From: UBA5078 sp041175045
GTDB lineage: Bacteria > Pseudomonadota > Gammaproteobacteria > Pseudomonadales > Pseudohongiellaceae
Assembly: GCA_041175045.1 (NCBI GenBank)
Contig: JBEDFR010000033.1
Span: forward strand, 1-21,897
DNA length: 21,897 bases
Direction: 5' to 3'
Part shown: piece by piece, positions 1 to 7,427 of the stretch
How positions within the stretch are numbered: the stretch's first letter is position 1
Layout: each line of letters starts with the position of its first letter
The notes under the pieces: generated by a model
Databases searched by the model: none
Seen by the model: the letters and a program-made list of their open reading frames with translations, nothing else
Told to the model about the DNA's origin: nothing
Program-made: the position numbers and the translations under genes

Positions 1-1180
1 GGCCCGTCCCCCCCGTATCGGCAGACCGGCTTTCATCGACCCGATAAAAGCGTTCCGTAAGCCGTGGCAGGTGGTGCTCGTCGATGCCCGCGCCGTTGTC
101 CTGCACCTCGATGGCCAGACCGGTGTTCGTCCTGTTCAGTCGAATGTGAATTTCTCCGCCTTCCTGCGTGTACTTCGCGGCGTTGAACACCAGATTCGAC
201 ACCGCGCTGTACAACTCGTTCATGCTGCCACGCAGCCGGTACTCTCCCTCGCAGGTCAGCTCGAAGCGGTGGTGTTTAGCACCGTAGGCCAGTTCGGCCT
301 CGTTCTTGACCTCTCGCAGCAAGGAGGGCAGGTGGATCTCGTCCTGCACGCGCGGCAGCGCCTTGGTTTCGAGTCGCGTCAGGGTCAGCAGGTCTCGCAC
401 GATGTTCTCCATGCGCTGCGCCTGCTGGTGCATCTGCTGCAGTGGTTTGATCCAGCGGGGTGCCACCGCATCCTGGTGATCCAGCAGGGTTTCCAGATAG
501 CCGTTGATGACCGTGATGGGCGTGCGCAACTCGTGGGAAACATTGCCCACGAAATCGGTACGCATGGATTCGAGCCGGTGCATCTGCGACACGTCACGCA
601 CCAGCATCAGTCGCTCTCCTTCGCCGAAGACGGTGATCTGGAATTCCAGCATCTGTTTCTTGTTGGTGGGGGACGGGATGCGCAGAGGGTCGGCGTAATT
701 GTTTCTTTCGAAGTAGTCGATGAAGCGGGGTTCGCGCAAGAGGTTAGTCACGCTCTGCTGCTGATCCTGGCCCTGACGAAAGCCCAGCAACACTTCCGCC
801 GCCTTGTTCCACCACGACAAATTGCCCTTGGCATTGATCATCACCACGGCCAGCTCCAGCGCTGCCGAGGATTCCTGTGCCTTGTCGAGGATGTTCTTCA
901 GATAAACAGCGGCTTCGCGTTCACGGCGCTGCAGCCGGTAGATGCCATCAAAGATCTCGCCCCACACACCGGAGCTTTCCGGCGGTTCAAGGCGGCTGTC
1001 AACGGCGATATCACGCAGCCAGCGCTGAAAGATGTACAGCTGTCGGAAGGAATGTGCCAGGTAGCCCACAAGGGCGAGAGCGATGGCACCACCGACCATG
1101 CCGAAGAGCGCCCCGACGAGCAGGGCTCCTGACAGAACAAGCAGGAGCCGTTTGAGTTCAATCTGCCATTCGCGGAGCAA
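1..1180 (-). CDS. phoR: Phosphate regulon sensor histidine kinase PhoR (3' end cut by window edge)
   Basis: Inner-membrane sensor kinase that phosphorylates PhoB when phosphate is scarce. Reading the minus strand gives two closely spaced N-terminal membrane segments (about residues 12-44) and a PAS-like region (about 95-195). The HisKA motif NVSHELRTP places the phospho-accepting His at residue 216, almost the same as His213 of E. coli PhoR. The catalytic domain shows the N box (NLVFNAAKYT), G1 box (DNGAGI) and F box (ERFYRVDE). The frame runs off the window just before the expected G2 box. I chose a TTG start at 1180 because in-frame stops lie 8-9 codons upstream, no ATG lies between them and the first membrane segment, and the resulting N-terminus (MLREWQIELKRLLL) resembles E. 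coli PhoR. It follows phoB by 66 bp on the same strand, so it is probably cotranscribed from the phoB promoter. Confidence 0.93.
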   Translation of the reverse strand, partial: MLREWQIELKRLLLVLSGALLVGALFGMVGGAIALALVGYLAHSFRQLYIFQRWLRDIAVDSRLEPPESSGVWGEIFDGIYRLQRREREAAVYLKNILDKAQESSAALELAVVMINAKGNLSWWNKAAEVLLGFRQGQDQQQSVTNLLREPRFIDYFERNNYADPLRIPSPTNKKQMLEFQITVFGEGERLMLVRDVSQMHRLESMRTDFVGNVSHELRTPITVINGYLETLLDHQDAVAPRWIKPLQQMHQQAQRMENIVRDLLTLTRLETKALPRVQDEIHLPSLLREVKNEAELAYGAKHHRFELTCEGEYRLRGSMNELYSAVSNLVFNAAKYTQEGGEIHIRLNRTNTGLAIEVQDNGAGIDEHHLPRLTERFYRVDESRSADTGGTG

Positions 1181-1246
1181 GGCGGTTTTCCCGGAGGTCT
1201 TGGAAGCTGCGGCTCACTATAGCGAATGCGCCGTGCCAAGGGAACG

Positions 1247-1957
1247 TCAGGCGGGCTTTACCGAGAAGCGATAGCCGGCACCGCGTACGGTCTGCACCAG
1301 ACGCGAATAGTCGATGCTGGTATTGGGCACCGAACTCAGCGCCTTGCGCAGGCGGCGGATGTGCACATCGATGGTGCGTTCTTCCAGGTAGACATTGCCG
1401 CCCCAGACCTGATCCTGAATGTGATCGCGGGTGAACACCTTCTCCTGGTGCGACATGAAGAAGCGCAGCAGTTTGAATTCGGTCGGGCCGATGTCCACCG
1501 GCTGATCCTCGATGGTGACACGGTGACTGGACGGATCCAGCTGCAGGTCGAAGACGCGAATGGCCTTGTCCACCTGGGCGCCTGTGGTGCGACGCAGCAC
1601 GGCCTTGATGCGGGCCACCAGCTCGCGCGGAGAGAAGGGCTTGGTGACGTAGTCATCCACGCCCACGTCCAGACCCTGCACCTTGTTGTCCTCGCTGGTC
1701 TTGGCCGTCAGCATGATGATGGGCAGCGAGGCGGTGAGTTCGTCGCGCTTCAGACGGCGCGCCAGTTCGATGCCGCTGCCGCCGGGCAGCATCCAGTCCA
1801 GGAGGACCAGATCGGGGCGGCGATCCACGATGCTCACGTGAGCCTCGTGGGCGGTTTCGGCGGACACACTGTTGAATCCCGCCAGATCGAGGGTAATGCC
1901 GATCATGTCGCGGATGGCGGGCTCGTCGTCGACTATCAGAATGGTCGGATCGCTCAT
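1247..1957 (-). CDS. phoB: Phosphate regulon response regulator PhoB
   Basis: OmpR/PhoB-family transcription activator, 236 residues, the usual family length. The receiver domain shows the acidic pair D10/D11, the phosphorylation site D54 (LVLLDWMLPG), T84 and K106 (VTKPFS). The C-terminal winged helix (about 135-230) ends in IDYSRLVQTVRGAGYRFS, the typical recognition-helix and wing region. Once phosphorylated by PhoR it binds tandem Pho boxes and recruits sigma70 RNA polymerase. A Pho-box-like pair lies upstream of its own start, and more precede the next two genes on this strand. The assignment rests on the pairing with phoR and the PhoB-like sequence. Other OmpR-family members are much less likely. 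Confidence 0.96.
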   Translation of the reverse strand: MSDPTILIVDDEPAIRDMIGITLDLAGFNSVSAETAHEAHVSIVDRRPDLVLLDWMLPGGSGIELARRLKRDELTASLPIIMLTAKTSEDNKVQGLDVGVDDYVTKPFSPRELVARIKAVLRRTTGAQVDKAIRVFDLQLDPSSHRVTIEDQPVDIGPTEFKLLRFFMSHQEKVFTRDHIQDQVWGGNVYLEERTIDVHIRRLRKALSSVPNTSIDYSRLVQTVRGAGYRFSVKPA

Positions 1958-2023
1958 GGTCTCATGCTACCGTTTCGTCAATTGGCTTGTCACTTTAGTG
2001 GCACATTATTGAAGCAATCTTGT

Positions 2024-2041
2024 GTGACATCCGTGTGACAC
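2024..2041 (-). promoter_or_regulatory. Pho box upstream of phoB (autoregulation)
   Basis: On the minus strand the site reads GTGTCAC-acgg-ATGTCAC: two 7-bp direct repeats separated by 4 bp, which is the geometry of a PhoB dimer site (consensus CTGTCAT-n4-CTGTCAC). Ten bases downstream is TTCAAT (2008-2013), a 4/6 match to a -10 box. That is the same distance as in classical Pho promoters, where the second half-site replaces the -35. The phoB start is about 50 bp further on. This supports positive autoregulation of phoBR. Confidence 0.75.
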
Positions 2042-2075
2042 GCATGGGCTGCGGGCCGCACGGCGTCTGGGTTTG

Positions 2076-4613
2076 CTAGAAACTGTACTCCAGTTTCAAG
2101 CTGGCGGAGCGCCCCTCGCTGTAACCGGTGGCCACCAGGCCGCCCTGGGTGATCTCCTTGCGTCGATCCAGCAGGTTCTGTGCCTTGATGTTGAGTTTCC
2201 AGTTGTTGCGGAACTCCTTGCTCAGCACGAAATCCAGCTCGCCGTGGGGCTCCTCGATCAGGTCCGGCGCGCCCAGGATGCCCACTTCGTAGATGCGCTC
2301 GCCGAAGTAATGGTAGAGCAGAGTGGCGGTCATTCCGTCGAAGCTGTCATAGCCCAGCTGGCCATTGAAGAGCCAGTCGGATTGCCCCTGCAGAGGACGC
2401 GAGCTGTTGGTCAGGATGTTCTGCTCGGTCACGCCGATAGTCACGTCCGAGGTGATGTAGGACACATTGCCGGAGACATAGAAGTCTTCCCAGCGCTCGC
2501 CCAGGAAGTCGAACTGCTTGCGCGCCTCGAATTCGATGCCCTGGTTTTCGGCCGATTCGGCATTCACATAGCTGCGCGCGCTGTTGGCGCCAGGCTGCAC
2601 CACCGATTCGATGGGCGAGTCGAAATCCTTCATGAAAAGGCCGACGGACAGACTGTCGAGCGCAGCGAAATACCACTCCCAGCGCAGGTCGTAGTTCTTG
2701 ATGCTGGCCACGCGCAGATTCGGATTGCCCACCACTTCATAGCCTGTCAGCGGGTTGGTGAACGTGGCCGGAGAGAGCTCGCGAAAATCGGGTCGAGAGC
2801 TCGTCTCGCTGTAACCGAAACGGAACTGGTGATTGCCGGCGATGTAGGTGGCTGTGATGCCAGGCAGCAGGTCGCGAGAGGTCAATGTGGCCTCGATCGC
2901 GCTGTCCGGTCGGAACAGATCAAAGGTGCGGACATTCTGTCGGTAGTCTTCCTGGCGCACGCCCGCCAGCAACTGAATCCGATCATTGAAGTTCAGATCG
3001 GCCTGCAGGTACCAGGATTCCAGTGCGCGCGTGGCGACGTAGGTGTCCGTGGGACGTGTGGTTTCTGTCAGTTCAAACTCCGACGGGCCGATATTCTGGG
3101 CGGCCAGGATTTGTTCCAGTGGCTGCAGCAGGAAACCTTCACGGCTGACCACATCGCCTTGCTCGACGAAGGCAAAGCGGCGAATCTCGTAGTCACGCTC
3201 ACTGTCCTGCTGGTTGTAGCCTGCTGTCATCACAATGGAGGAACTCAGCGGACCGTAAAACACCATTGATGTGTCGAGAGCATAATCGGTGTTGTCGTCG
3301 TGCAGCTCACTGAAGCGGCGCACATTGCCGTCGGAGCGCAGATTGAAGACATACTGATCGTCCAACAGGTCGTAACGGTATTCGCGCGTGTCTGGCGCCA
3401 TGCGGTCGGCCGTGGACTTGTTGACGCGCCAGGTCACATTCAATTCATTGGCTTGCGGGAAGTAGTGATCGCCCTGCAATTGATTGGAGTAAAGTTCGCG
3501 CTGGATGTATTCGATCTGAGTAAAACGGCTGTCAATGCGTTCGTCACCGAAGAAGCCGATTTCCTGGCCGGCGATGTCGTCAGACTGGCGCAGCATGATA
3601 TTGGTGGCGCTGATGCTGTGGTTCTCGTTCAGTTCCAGCCCGGTGGAAAGAATGCCGCTGATGTCGATGTTGTTCTCAGTGCCGTAGTAAGTGAAGGCAT
3701 TCTCGCGCACCAGTTCGTCGACACCGCCCACCTTGTAGGAATTGCGCTCGATCTCGTGTGCGTCCCAGCCGTTCTTGTAGTCCAGCGCAGCCAGATAGTT
3801 GAAGCGCGCGCTGCCGAGGTCGTGATAATTGCCAAGGCTTGCTGTCAGGCCGGCATCTGCCGGCAGTGTCTTGTCACTGAGGGCATAGTCCTGACTCAGA
3901 CTTTGACCGATCGCCTGAAGTTCTGCCGGTGTCGCCCCACCGGTATTCAGATAGGGGCTGCGGCGCTGCAGGCGCTGACCGTCCGCCGTGGCATTCCTCA
4001 GCAATTGCGGCATCTCGCGCGAGCCATCGTCGTAGCCCAGCCAGTCGCGGCTGCCGCCGGCGGCCTGCACACCTTTGGAGAACGCGGTGTGCTCGGTCAT
4101 GCCGACGGAGCTGGCGAGATTGAAGAAGAATTCATCGCTGCTGCGCTTGGTGCGCATCTGCAATACGCCGCCGCCGAATTCGCTGGGGAACTGCGCCGAG
4201 TAGGTTTTCTGCACCACCACGCTGTCCATGATGGCATTCGGAAACAGATCCAGCGGCACGACTCGATTCAGGGGCTCCGGGCTGGGAATGCTGGAGCCAT
4301 TGAGCAGCGCCGACGAGTAGCGTTCGCCCAGACCGCGGACATAAACGAACTTGCCACCCACCAGACTCAGCCCCGCCACGCGTTTCAGACCTTCCGCAAT
4401 ATTGGTGTCGCCGGAGCGCGAGAATTCCTCGTTGCTGAGGACATTCGACAGCGCGGAGGTGCTGCGCTTCTCATCCGGCACAAAGCGGCCGACGACTGAA
4501 ATTTCCTCTATCTGGGGACGCTCGGTCTGGACGGTGGAAGTGTCCTGAGCCAGGGCCGTCTGAGAGCTCAACGCCATGGCGATGGCAGCAGGGAGAGCAC
4601 GCTTGATCATCAT
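2076..4613 (-). CDS. TonB-dependent outer-membrane receptor, predicted Pho-regulon member
   Basis: Complete TonB-dependent receptor of 845 residues, the usual size. It has a signal peptide (MMIKRALPAAIAMALSSQTALA, then QDT), a TonB-box-like EEISVVG at about 36-42, and a plug domain (about 45-160) with the motifs GLKRVAGLSL, VYVRGLGERY and GGGVLQMRTK. The long beta-barrel ends in the aromatic-terminated strand SLKLEYSF. Such proteins import scarce substrates across the outer membrane using TonB energy. The substrate cannot be read from sequence. No siderophore or B12 genes are nearby. The gene lies between phoB and a secreted beta-helix gene, and its leader carries Pho-box-like sites, so phosphate or an organophosphate is the best inference. 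Two adjacent ATG codons (4613 and 4610) are possible starts; the weak GGAA ribosome site does not decide between them. Confidence 0.93.
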   Translation of the reverse strand: MMIKRALPAAIAMALSSQTALAQDTSTVQTERPQIEEISVVGRFVPDEKRSTSALSNVLSNEEFSRSGDTNIAEGLKRVAGLSLVGGKFVYVRGLGERYSSALLNGSSIPSPEPLNRVVPLDLFPNAIMDSVVVQKTYSAQFPSEFGGGVLQMRTKRSSDEFFFNLASSVGMTEHTAFSKGVQAAGGSRDWLGYDDGSREMPQLLRNATADGQRLQRRSPYLNTGGATPAELQAIGQSLSQDYALSDKTLPADAGLTASLGNYHDLGSARFNYLAALDYKNGWDAHEIERNSYKVGGVDELVRENAFTYYGTENNIDISGILSTGLELNENHSISATNIMLRQSDDIAGQEIGFFGDERIDSRFTQIEYIQRELYSNQLQGDHYFPQANELNVTWRVNKSTADRMAPDTREYRYDLLDDQYVFNLRSDGNVRRFSELHDDNTDYALDTSMVFYGPLSSSIVMTAGYNQQDSERDYEIRRFAFVEQGDVVSREGFLLQPLEQILAAQNIGPSEFELTETTRPTDTYVATRALESWYLQADLNFNDRIQLLAGVRQEDYRQNVRTFDLFRPDSAIEATLTSRDLLPGITATYIAGNHQFRFGYSETSSRPDFRELSPATFTNPLTGYEVVGNPNLRVASIKNYDLRWEWYFAALDSLSVGLFMKDFDSPIESVVQPGANSARSYVNAESAENQGIEFEARKQFDFLGERWEDFYVSGNVSYITSDVTIGVTEQNILTNSSRPLQGQSDWLFNGQLGYDSFDGMTATLLYHYFGERIYEVGILGAPDLIEEPHGELDFVLSKEFRNNWKLNIKAQNLLDRRKEITQGGLVATGYSEGRSASLKLEYSF

Positions 4614-4655
4614 AAGAAGTTCCGTAAGCAGGGTGGTTGTCTCGATTGCAGGGCC

Positions 4656-4689
4656 AGTCTAGTGCTGTAACGTGACAGAAATATTGCAA
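4656..4689 (-). promoter_or_regulatory. Second, weaker Pho box with -10 element for the TonB receptor
   Basis: Minus strand reads TTGCAAT-attt-CTGTCAC (4672-4689). One half-site is perfect and the other matches 4 of 7 positions, with the correct 4-bp spacer. Exactly 10 bp downstream is TAGACT (4656-4661), a plausible -10, so this copy is placed to act in place of the -35 box. The strong box just upstream (4698-4715) would anchor cooperative PhoB binding. Confidence 0.55.
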
Positions 4690-4697
4690 GGCGATGA

Positions 4698-4715
4698 ATG
4701 ACAGAAATATGTCAG
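4698..4715 (-). promoter_or_regulatory. Strong Pho box upstream of the TonB receptor
   Basis: Minus strand reads CTGACAT-attt-CTGTCAT: two 7-bp repeats at 11-bp period with an AT-rich spacer. It differs from the textbook Pho-box consensus at one position of the first repeat. It starts about 85 bp upstream of the receptor start codon and 26 bp from the second box. This is the best Pho box in the window. Confidence 0.82.
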
Positions 4716-4743
4716 AGAAAACTGGAACAAGAATTCTCAGCGG

Positions 4744-4772
4744 AAAGAAAAAGGGGCGCTGCGAGCGCCCCT
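4744..4772 (-). terminator. Intrinsic terminator after the beta-helix gene
   Basis: Perfect 9-bp GC-rich stem (AGGGGCGCT / AGCGCCCCT, loop GCG, 4752-4772). On the minus strand it is followed by a T-rich tail (TTTTTCTTT). It lies 25 bp beyond the stop of the beta-helix gene and before the Pho boxes of the TonB receptor. The two genes are therefore probably separate transcription units that share a regulator, not one operon. Confidence 0.85.
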
Positions 4773-4797
4773 GTTCCTGACCGATGGCGCGCTGCAC

Positions 4798-6573
4798 TCA
4801 GTCGCGGAAGATCCACTTGGCAGTCCAGTCGCTGGCTTGATCCTTGACCGCGCCGATGTGGCTGACGCTGTCGAAGAAACTGTCAGAGAAGGTGCTGGCC
4901 ACCACGGCATTGATCAGCGGGCCGTTGACAAACCCAGTCAGATCGGCGGTGCCGATACCGTTGCGGACCTGGCCATTGAACCAGTCTGCCAGCGACCAGG
5001 GGTCGGACGTGGACGTTGCAAACGAGTTGGCACAGTCAAGGCGCGTCGCTGTCATGGTCAGATTGCCAGTCAGGGCAGTTGCCGAGGTGCCGGCATTGGT
5101 GAAGGTGGCCGCATCGTTCACATCCACGCAGTAGCTGGCGAAATTGGTCACTACGCTATTGTGGATATTGGCGCCGGTGCCACGGCGCAGCTCCATGCCG
5201 CGGCCGCCGGTGCCGCGTCCGATCATCGTGAAGTTCACCAATGTCGGCTTGGAGCGGGGCGTGGAGTCGAAGTTGAACTCGTTGTTGTCCGCCTCGATGC
5301 CGCGGTCGCCGAAGCCGGTGCGCTGCTTGATCACCGCGTGCTGCACCTTGCCCTGGTAGCCGAAGGTCCAGTCGAAGGAATCGTCTTCGTTGCTGGTCAG
5401 CACCAGGTGCTTGGCGTTCACGGTACCGCCGAAGAATTCGACGCCATCGTCGGAGCTGCCGTGCACCTGCACATAATCCACCGTGGTGCCGCTGCCGACG
5501 CCCTGGAAGGCGATGCCGTTGAGTTCGTTGGTTTCAGTGATGTTCTGACCCGGGTATTTGACGATCACGTAGTTCAGTGTGCCGCTGTTGTCCGTCGGGT
5601 TGTTGCCGCCGTACTTGCCAGTGGAACCTTCGCCCTCCAGTTCGCACAGCGCCGTGCCGACCGCACAGCCATTCACCGGCGCATTGCCGTTGATGATGAT
5701 GCCACCCCAGCGACCAGTCGTGGTGGCCGTGGCAGTGGCTTCGCCGTCGTAGGTGAAGGTAATCGGTGCAGCTTCGCTGCCCAGGGCCTCAATCCTTGAG
5801 CCGCGTGCGATGACCAGGAAATTCAGGCCGACCGGGCTGATGACTTTGACGCCGGCGTCGATGGTCAGGGTGGCGGAGTTGGTGTTGTCACCGCCAATGA
5901 ACACCGCACCATTGAGCAGGTACACATTGTTGGCATTCAGGTGGGTGTTGCTGGTGATCCGACCGCTAAGCACGCAGATCGGCTTGCCCTCGAAGGTGCC
6001 GGTCGATGACAGCGTCGTGTTGGTCGGGCAGCCCGCCGCGGGCTTGGCCGCTATCGAGAAACTAATCGGAGTTCCCGTGTAAGCGATGGTGTTGACATCG
6101 CCGTTGGTGTAGTAGCCGAAGAATACCTGGAAGCTCAGACCCGCGAGGCCGGAGTTCACGCCGATCAGGTCGTTCAGAACGGTCACTGGCTCGGTCGCCG
6201 CAAGGGTTTTCACGGCAAAGGGCTGCAGACCGCTGACCTGACCATTCCAGGGCAGGAAGAAGCCTCCGGAGACCATCTGATAGACGCCCATTCCGGGAAT
6301 CTGGACCAGGGCGACCAAGGCGCCTTTCTTGCCGACGTCGGTTGCCGCCACCTTGATGGTGCCGACAACGTCCACTGCTGCGCTGCTGGCGGCGCTGGTT
6401 GTCCAGGATGAACCATTGTTGATGGTGGCACCACCGGTGAAGGTTGCCGTGGTCGCGGCACCGCTGGCAGTGGCTGCACTCAGGGCTGGTTCCGCGGCGT
6501 GAGCGGACAGCGCAGCAAGGCTGAGCACAACGGCGCTGACGGCGGTAGAGAGGGGTTGGCGTGTGAAGTTCAT
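4798..6573 (-). CDS. Secreted parallel beta-helix-like protein, predicted Pho-regulon member
   Basis: 591 residues from the ATG at 6573. That start is chosen because it follows a strong ACAGGAG ribosome site and begins a clear signal peptide (MNFTRQPLSTAVSAVVLSLA, cleavage near AHA-AEP). A frame opening further upstream would precede this leader. Residues about 33-190 form an N-terminal domain I do not recognise, with a conserved-looking stretch VALVQIPGMGVYQMVSGGFF. Residues about 200-560 are rich in Gly, Asn and Thr with short recurring strands (TLTIDAGVKV, RWGGIIINGNAPVN, DDGVEFFGGTVNAKHLVL). This suggests a right-handed parallel beta-helix. Cysteines are few and mostly paired, compatible with disulfides outside the cytoplasm. 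No catalytic motif is evident. Proteins of this type occur beside TonB receptors in other bacteria (recollection, not checked). A substrate-binding or surface role in phosphate scavenging is inference from the Pho box and neighbours. Confidence 0.85.
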   Translation of the reverse strand: MNFTRQPLSTAVSAVVLSLAALSAHAAEPALSAATASGAATTATFTGGATINNGSSWTTSAASSAAVDVVGTIKVAATDVGKKGALVALVQIPGMGVYQMVSGGFFLPWNGQVSGLQPFAVKTLAATEPVTVLNDLIGVNSGLAGLSFQVFFGYYTNGDVNTIAYTGTPISFSIAAKPAAGCPTNTTLSSTGTFEGKPICVLSGRITSNTHLNANNVYLLNGAVFIGGDNTNSATLTIDAGVKVISPVGLNFLVIARGSRIEALGSEAAPITFTYDGEATATATTTGRWGGIIINGNAPVNGCAVGTALCELEGEGSTGKYGGNNPTDNSGTLNYVIVKYPGQNITETNELNGIAFQGVGSGTTVDYVQVHGSSDDGVEFFGGTVNAKHLVLTSNEDDSFDWTFGYQGKVQHAVIKQRTGFGDRGIEADNNEFNFDSTPRSKPTLVNFTMIGRGTGGRGMELRRGTGANIHNSVVTNFASYCVDVNDAATFTNAGTSATALTGNLTMTATRLDCANSFATSTSDPWSLADWFNGQVRNGIGTADLTGFVNGPLINAVVASTFSDSFFDSVSHIGAVKDQASDWTAKWIFRD

Positions 6574-6672
6574 GAAGACTCCTGTTGTCCTGGCTCGAGG
6601 CGAGCGGATGCGTGGAAGATAATTGGCAGGGTTGATCCTAGGTCGACAATGTTGCAGTTCAGCGTCACTCAC

Positions 6673-6690
6673 GTGACAGATTGTTGACAG
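6673..6690 (-). promoter_or_regulatory. Pho box upstream of the beta-helix gene
   Basis: Minus strand reads CTGTCAA-caat-CTGTCAC. Both 7-bp repeats match the PhoB half-site at six or seven positions, with the canonical 4-bp spacer. The site lies about 100 bp upstream of the start codon. The -10 is not clear: only a poor 3/6 match sits at the expected distance. The site is also about 75 bp from the divergent ubiC -10 box, so it could affect that promoter, but the orientation fits the minus-strand gene. Confidence 0.8.
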
Positions 6691-6763
6691 TTGCCGGTGC
6701 CACGCGCGTCACCCTGCTTCGCCCGCAGGCATTCGTTGCTGCCGTCGCTGCCGCAAGCGGGGC

Positions 6764-6769
6764 TATAAT
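6764..6769 (+). promoter_or_regulatory. Sigma70 -10 box for ubiC
   Basis: Perfect TATAAT in GC-rich surroundings, pointing toward ubiC. No good -35 hexamer is found at 16-18 bp; TTGCTG is present but 22 bp away. An activator or a weak promoter is possible. The interval 6574-6875 holds only this box, the Pho box and the short leader frame. Confidence 0.5.
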
Positions 6770-6813
6770 GCCGACGGCGATGCCTGGGGTAGTATTCGAG
6801 GAGTTTCTGCCAC

Positions 6814-6879
6814 ATGCGTCCCACACTTCTGTCTTCTTCCGGGCTCTGGCAGAGCCTTCCGCCACAGGTGAGCAATTGA
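6814..6879 (+). CDS. Possible 21-codon leader peptide overlapping the ubiC start
   Basis: ATG preceded by GAGGAG ten bases upstream, then 21 sense codons (MRPTLLSSSGLWQSLPPQVS, then N) ending in TGA at 6877-6879. The stop overlaps the proposed TTG start of ubiC as TTGA, an arrangement typical of translational coupling. It may be a real short leader, a chance frame, or the original ubiC start separated from the body by a frameshift. No similarity is recognised. Confidence 0.35.
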   Translation: MRPTLLSSSGLWQSLPPQVSN

Positions 6880-7427
6880 GCCCAATCCCTCCTCCTGCAT
6901 GGCCTGGTCTTGACGCGTCCGGGCTGCTTTGGAAACCCGCCGCCCAGGTGTTGCCTCGGCCGACGCCCTGCGTGCAGACCTGGTTGCTTGACCCTGGGTC
7001 GCTGACGGCCCGTCTCAAGGGGTTGGCGGCTTTGCAGTTCCGGGTACGGGTGCTGGAGGAAGGCTGGGTCCAGCAATGCTCGCCCGCCCTGCTGCAGTGC
7101 TTCCAGCCCCACGTCGCGCGTCAGCGCATGTGGTCGCGCAAGGTGCTGCTGCAATGCGGCGACACCCCCTGGGTCGCCGCTCATTCCCTGATTCCCCTCA
7201 GCAGCATGCAGGGGCCGCTCCAGCGTCTGCGTCGACTGGACGAGCGACCGCTCGGCGAGTTCCTCTTCCGTGAACCCAGCATGCAGCGCTTCCAGCTGGA
7301 GCTGACGCAGCACGACGAGATCTGGGGCCGCCGTTCGCTGTTCTACCTGCATGCTCGACCGCTGCTGGTGGCGGAATTCTTTCTGCCTGCACTGCTGCAG
7401 GCCGCGCGGCAGGAGCATGCCCGGTGA
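6876..7427 (+). CDS. ubiC: Chorismate lyase (chorismate-pyruvate lyase) UbiC
   Basis: Cytoplasmic enzyme that removes pyruvate from chorismate to give 4-hydroxybenzoate, the first committed step of ubiquinone synthesis. Recognisable family blocks are WLLDPGSLTARLK near the N-terminus, the WSRKVLLQCGDTPWVAAHSL block whose Arg matches the active-site Arg of E. coli UbiC, PLGEFLF, WGRRSLFYL, and LLVAEFFLPA whose Glu matches the catalytic Glu. The TTG start at 6876 gives 183 residues and puts the first conserved Trp near residue 34, close to E. coli (Trp28). It has an AGGTGA ribosome site. In-frame ATGs at 6768 and 6780 would add about 32-36 unconserved residues and lie on or next to the -10 box. 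The stop overlaps the start of the next gene. Confidence 0.88.
   Translation: MSPIPPPAWPGLDASGLLWKPAAQVLPRPTPCVQTWLLDPGSLTARLKGLAALQFRVRVLEEGWVQQCSPALLQCFQPHVARQRMWSRKVLLQCGDTPWVAAHSLIPLSSMQGPLQRLRRLDERPLGEFLFREPSMQRFQLELTQHDEIWGRRSLFYLHARPLLVAEFFLPALLQAARQEHAR

Noticed and set aside
71..1132. Long plus-strand open frame (353 codons) over the phoR region
   Set aside because: The minus-strand frame encodes an unmistakable PhoR with HisKA and ATPase motifs; the antisense frame is His/Gln/Val-rich without family features, as expected from GC-rich codon bias.
1977..1992. Another GTCA...GTCA repeat near phoB
   Set aside because: The period is 12 bp instead of 11 and the flanks do not match the 7-bp half-site, so I do not call a second Pho box there.
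2073..4499. Two long plus-strand open frames antisense to the TonB receptor
   Set aside because: The receptor on the minus strand has signal peptide, plug, barrel and terminal Phe; the antisense frames have no recognisable domain or ribosome site.
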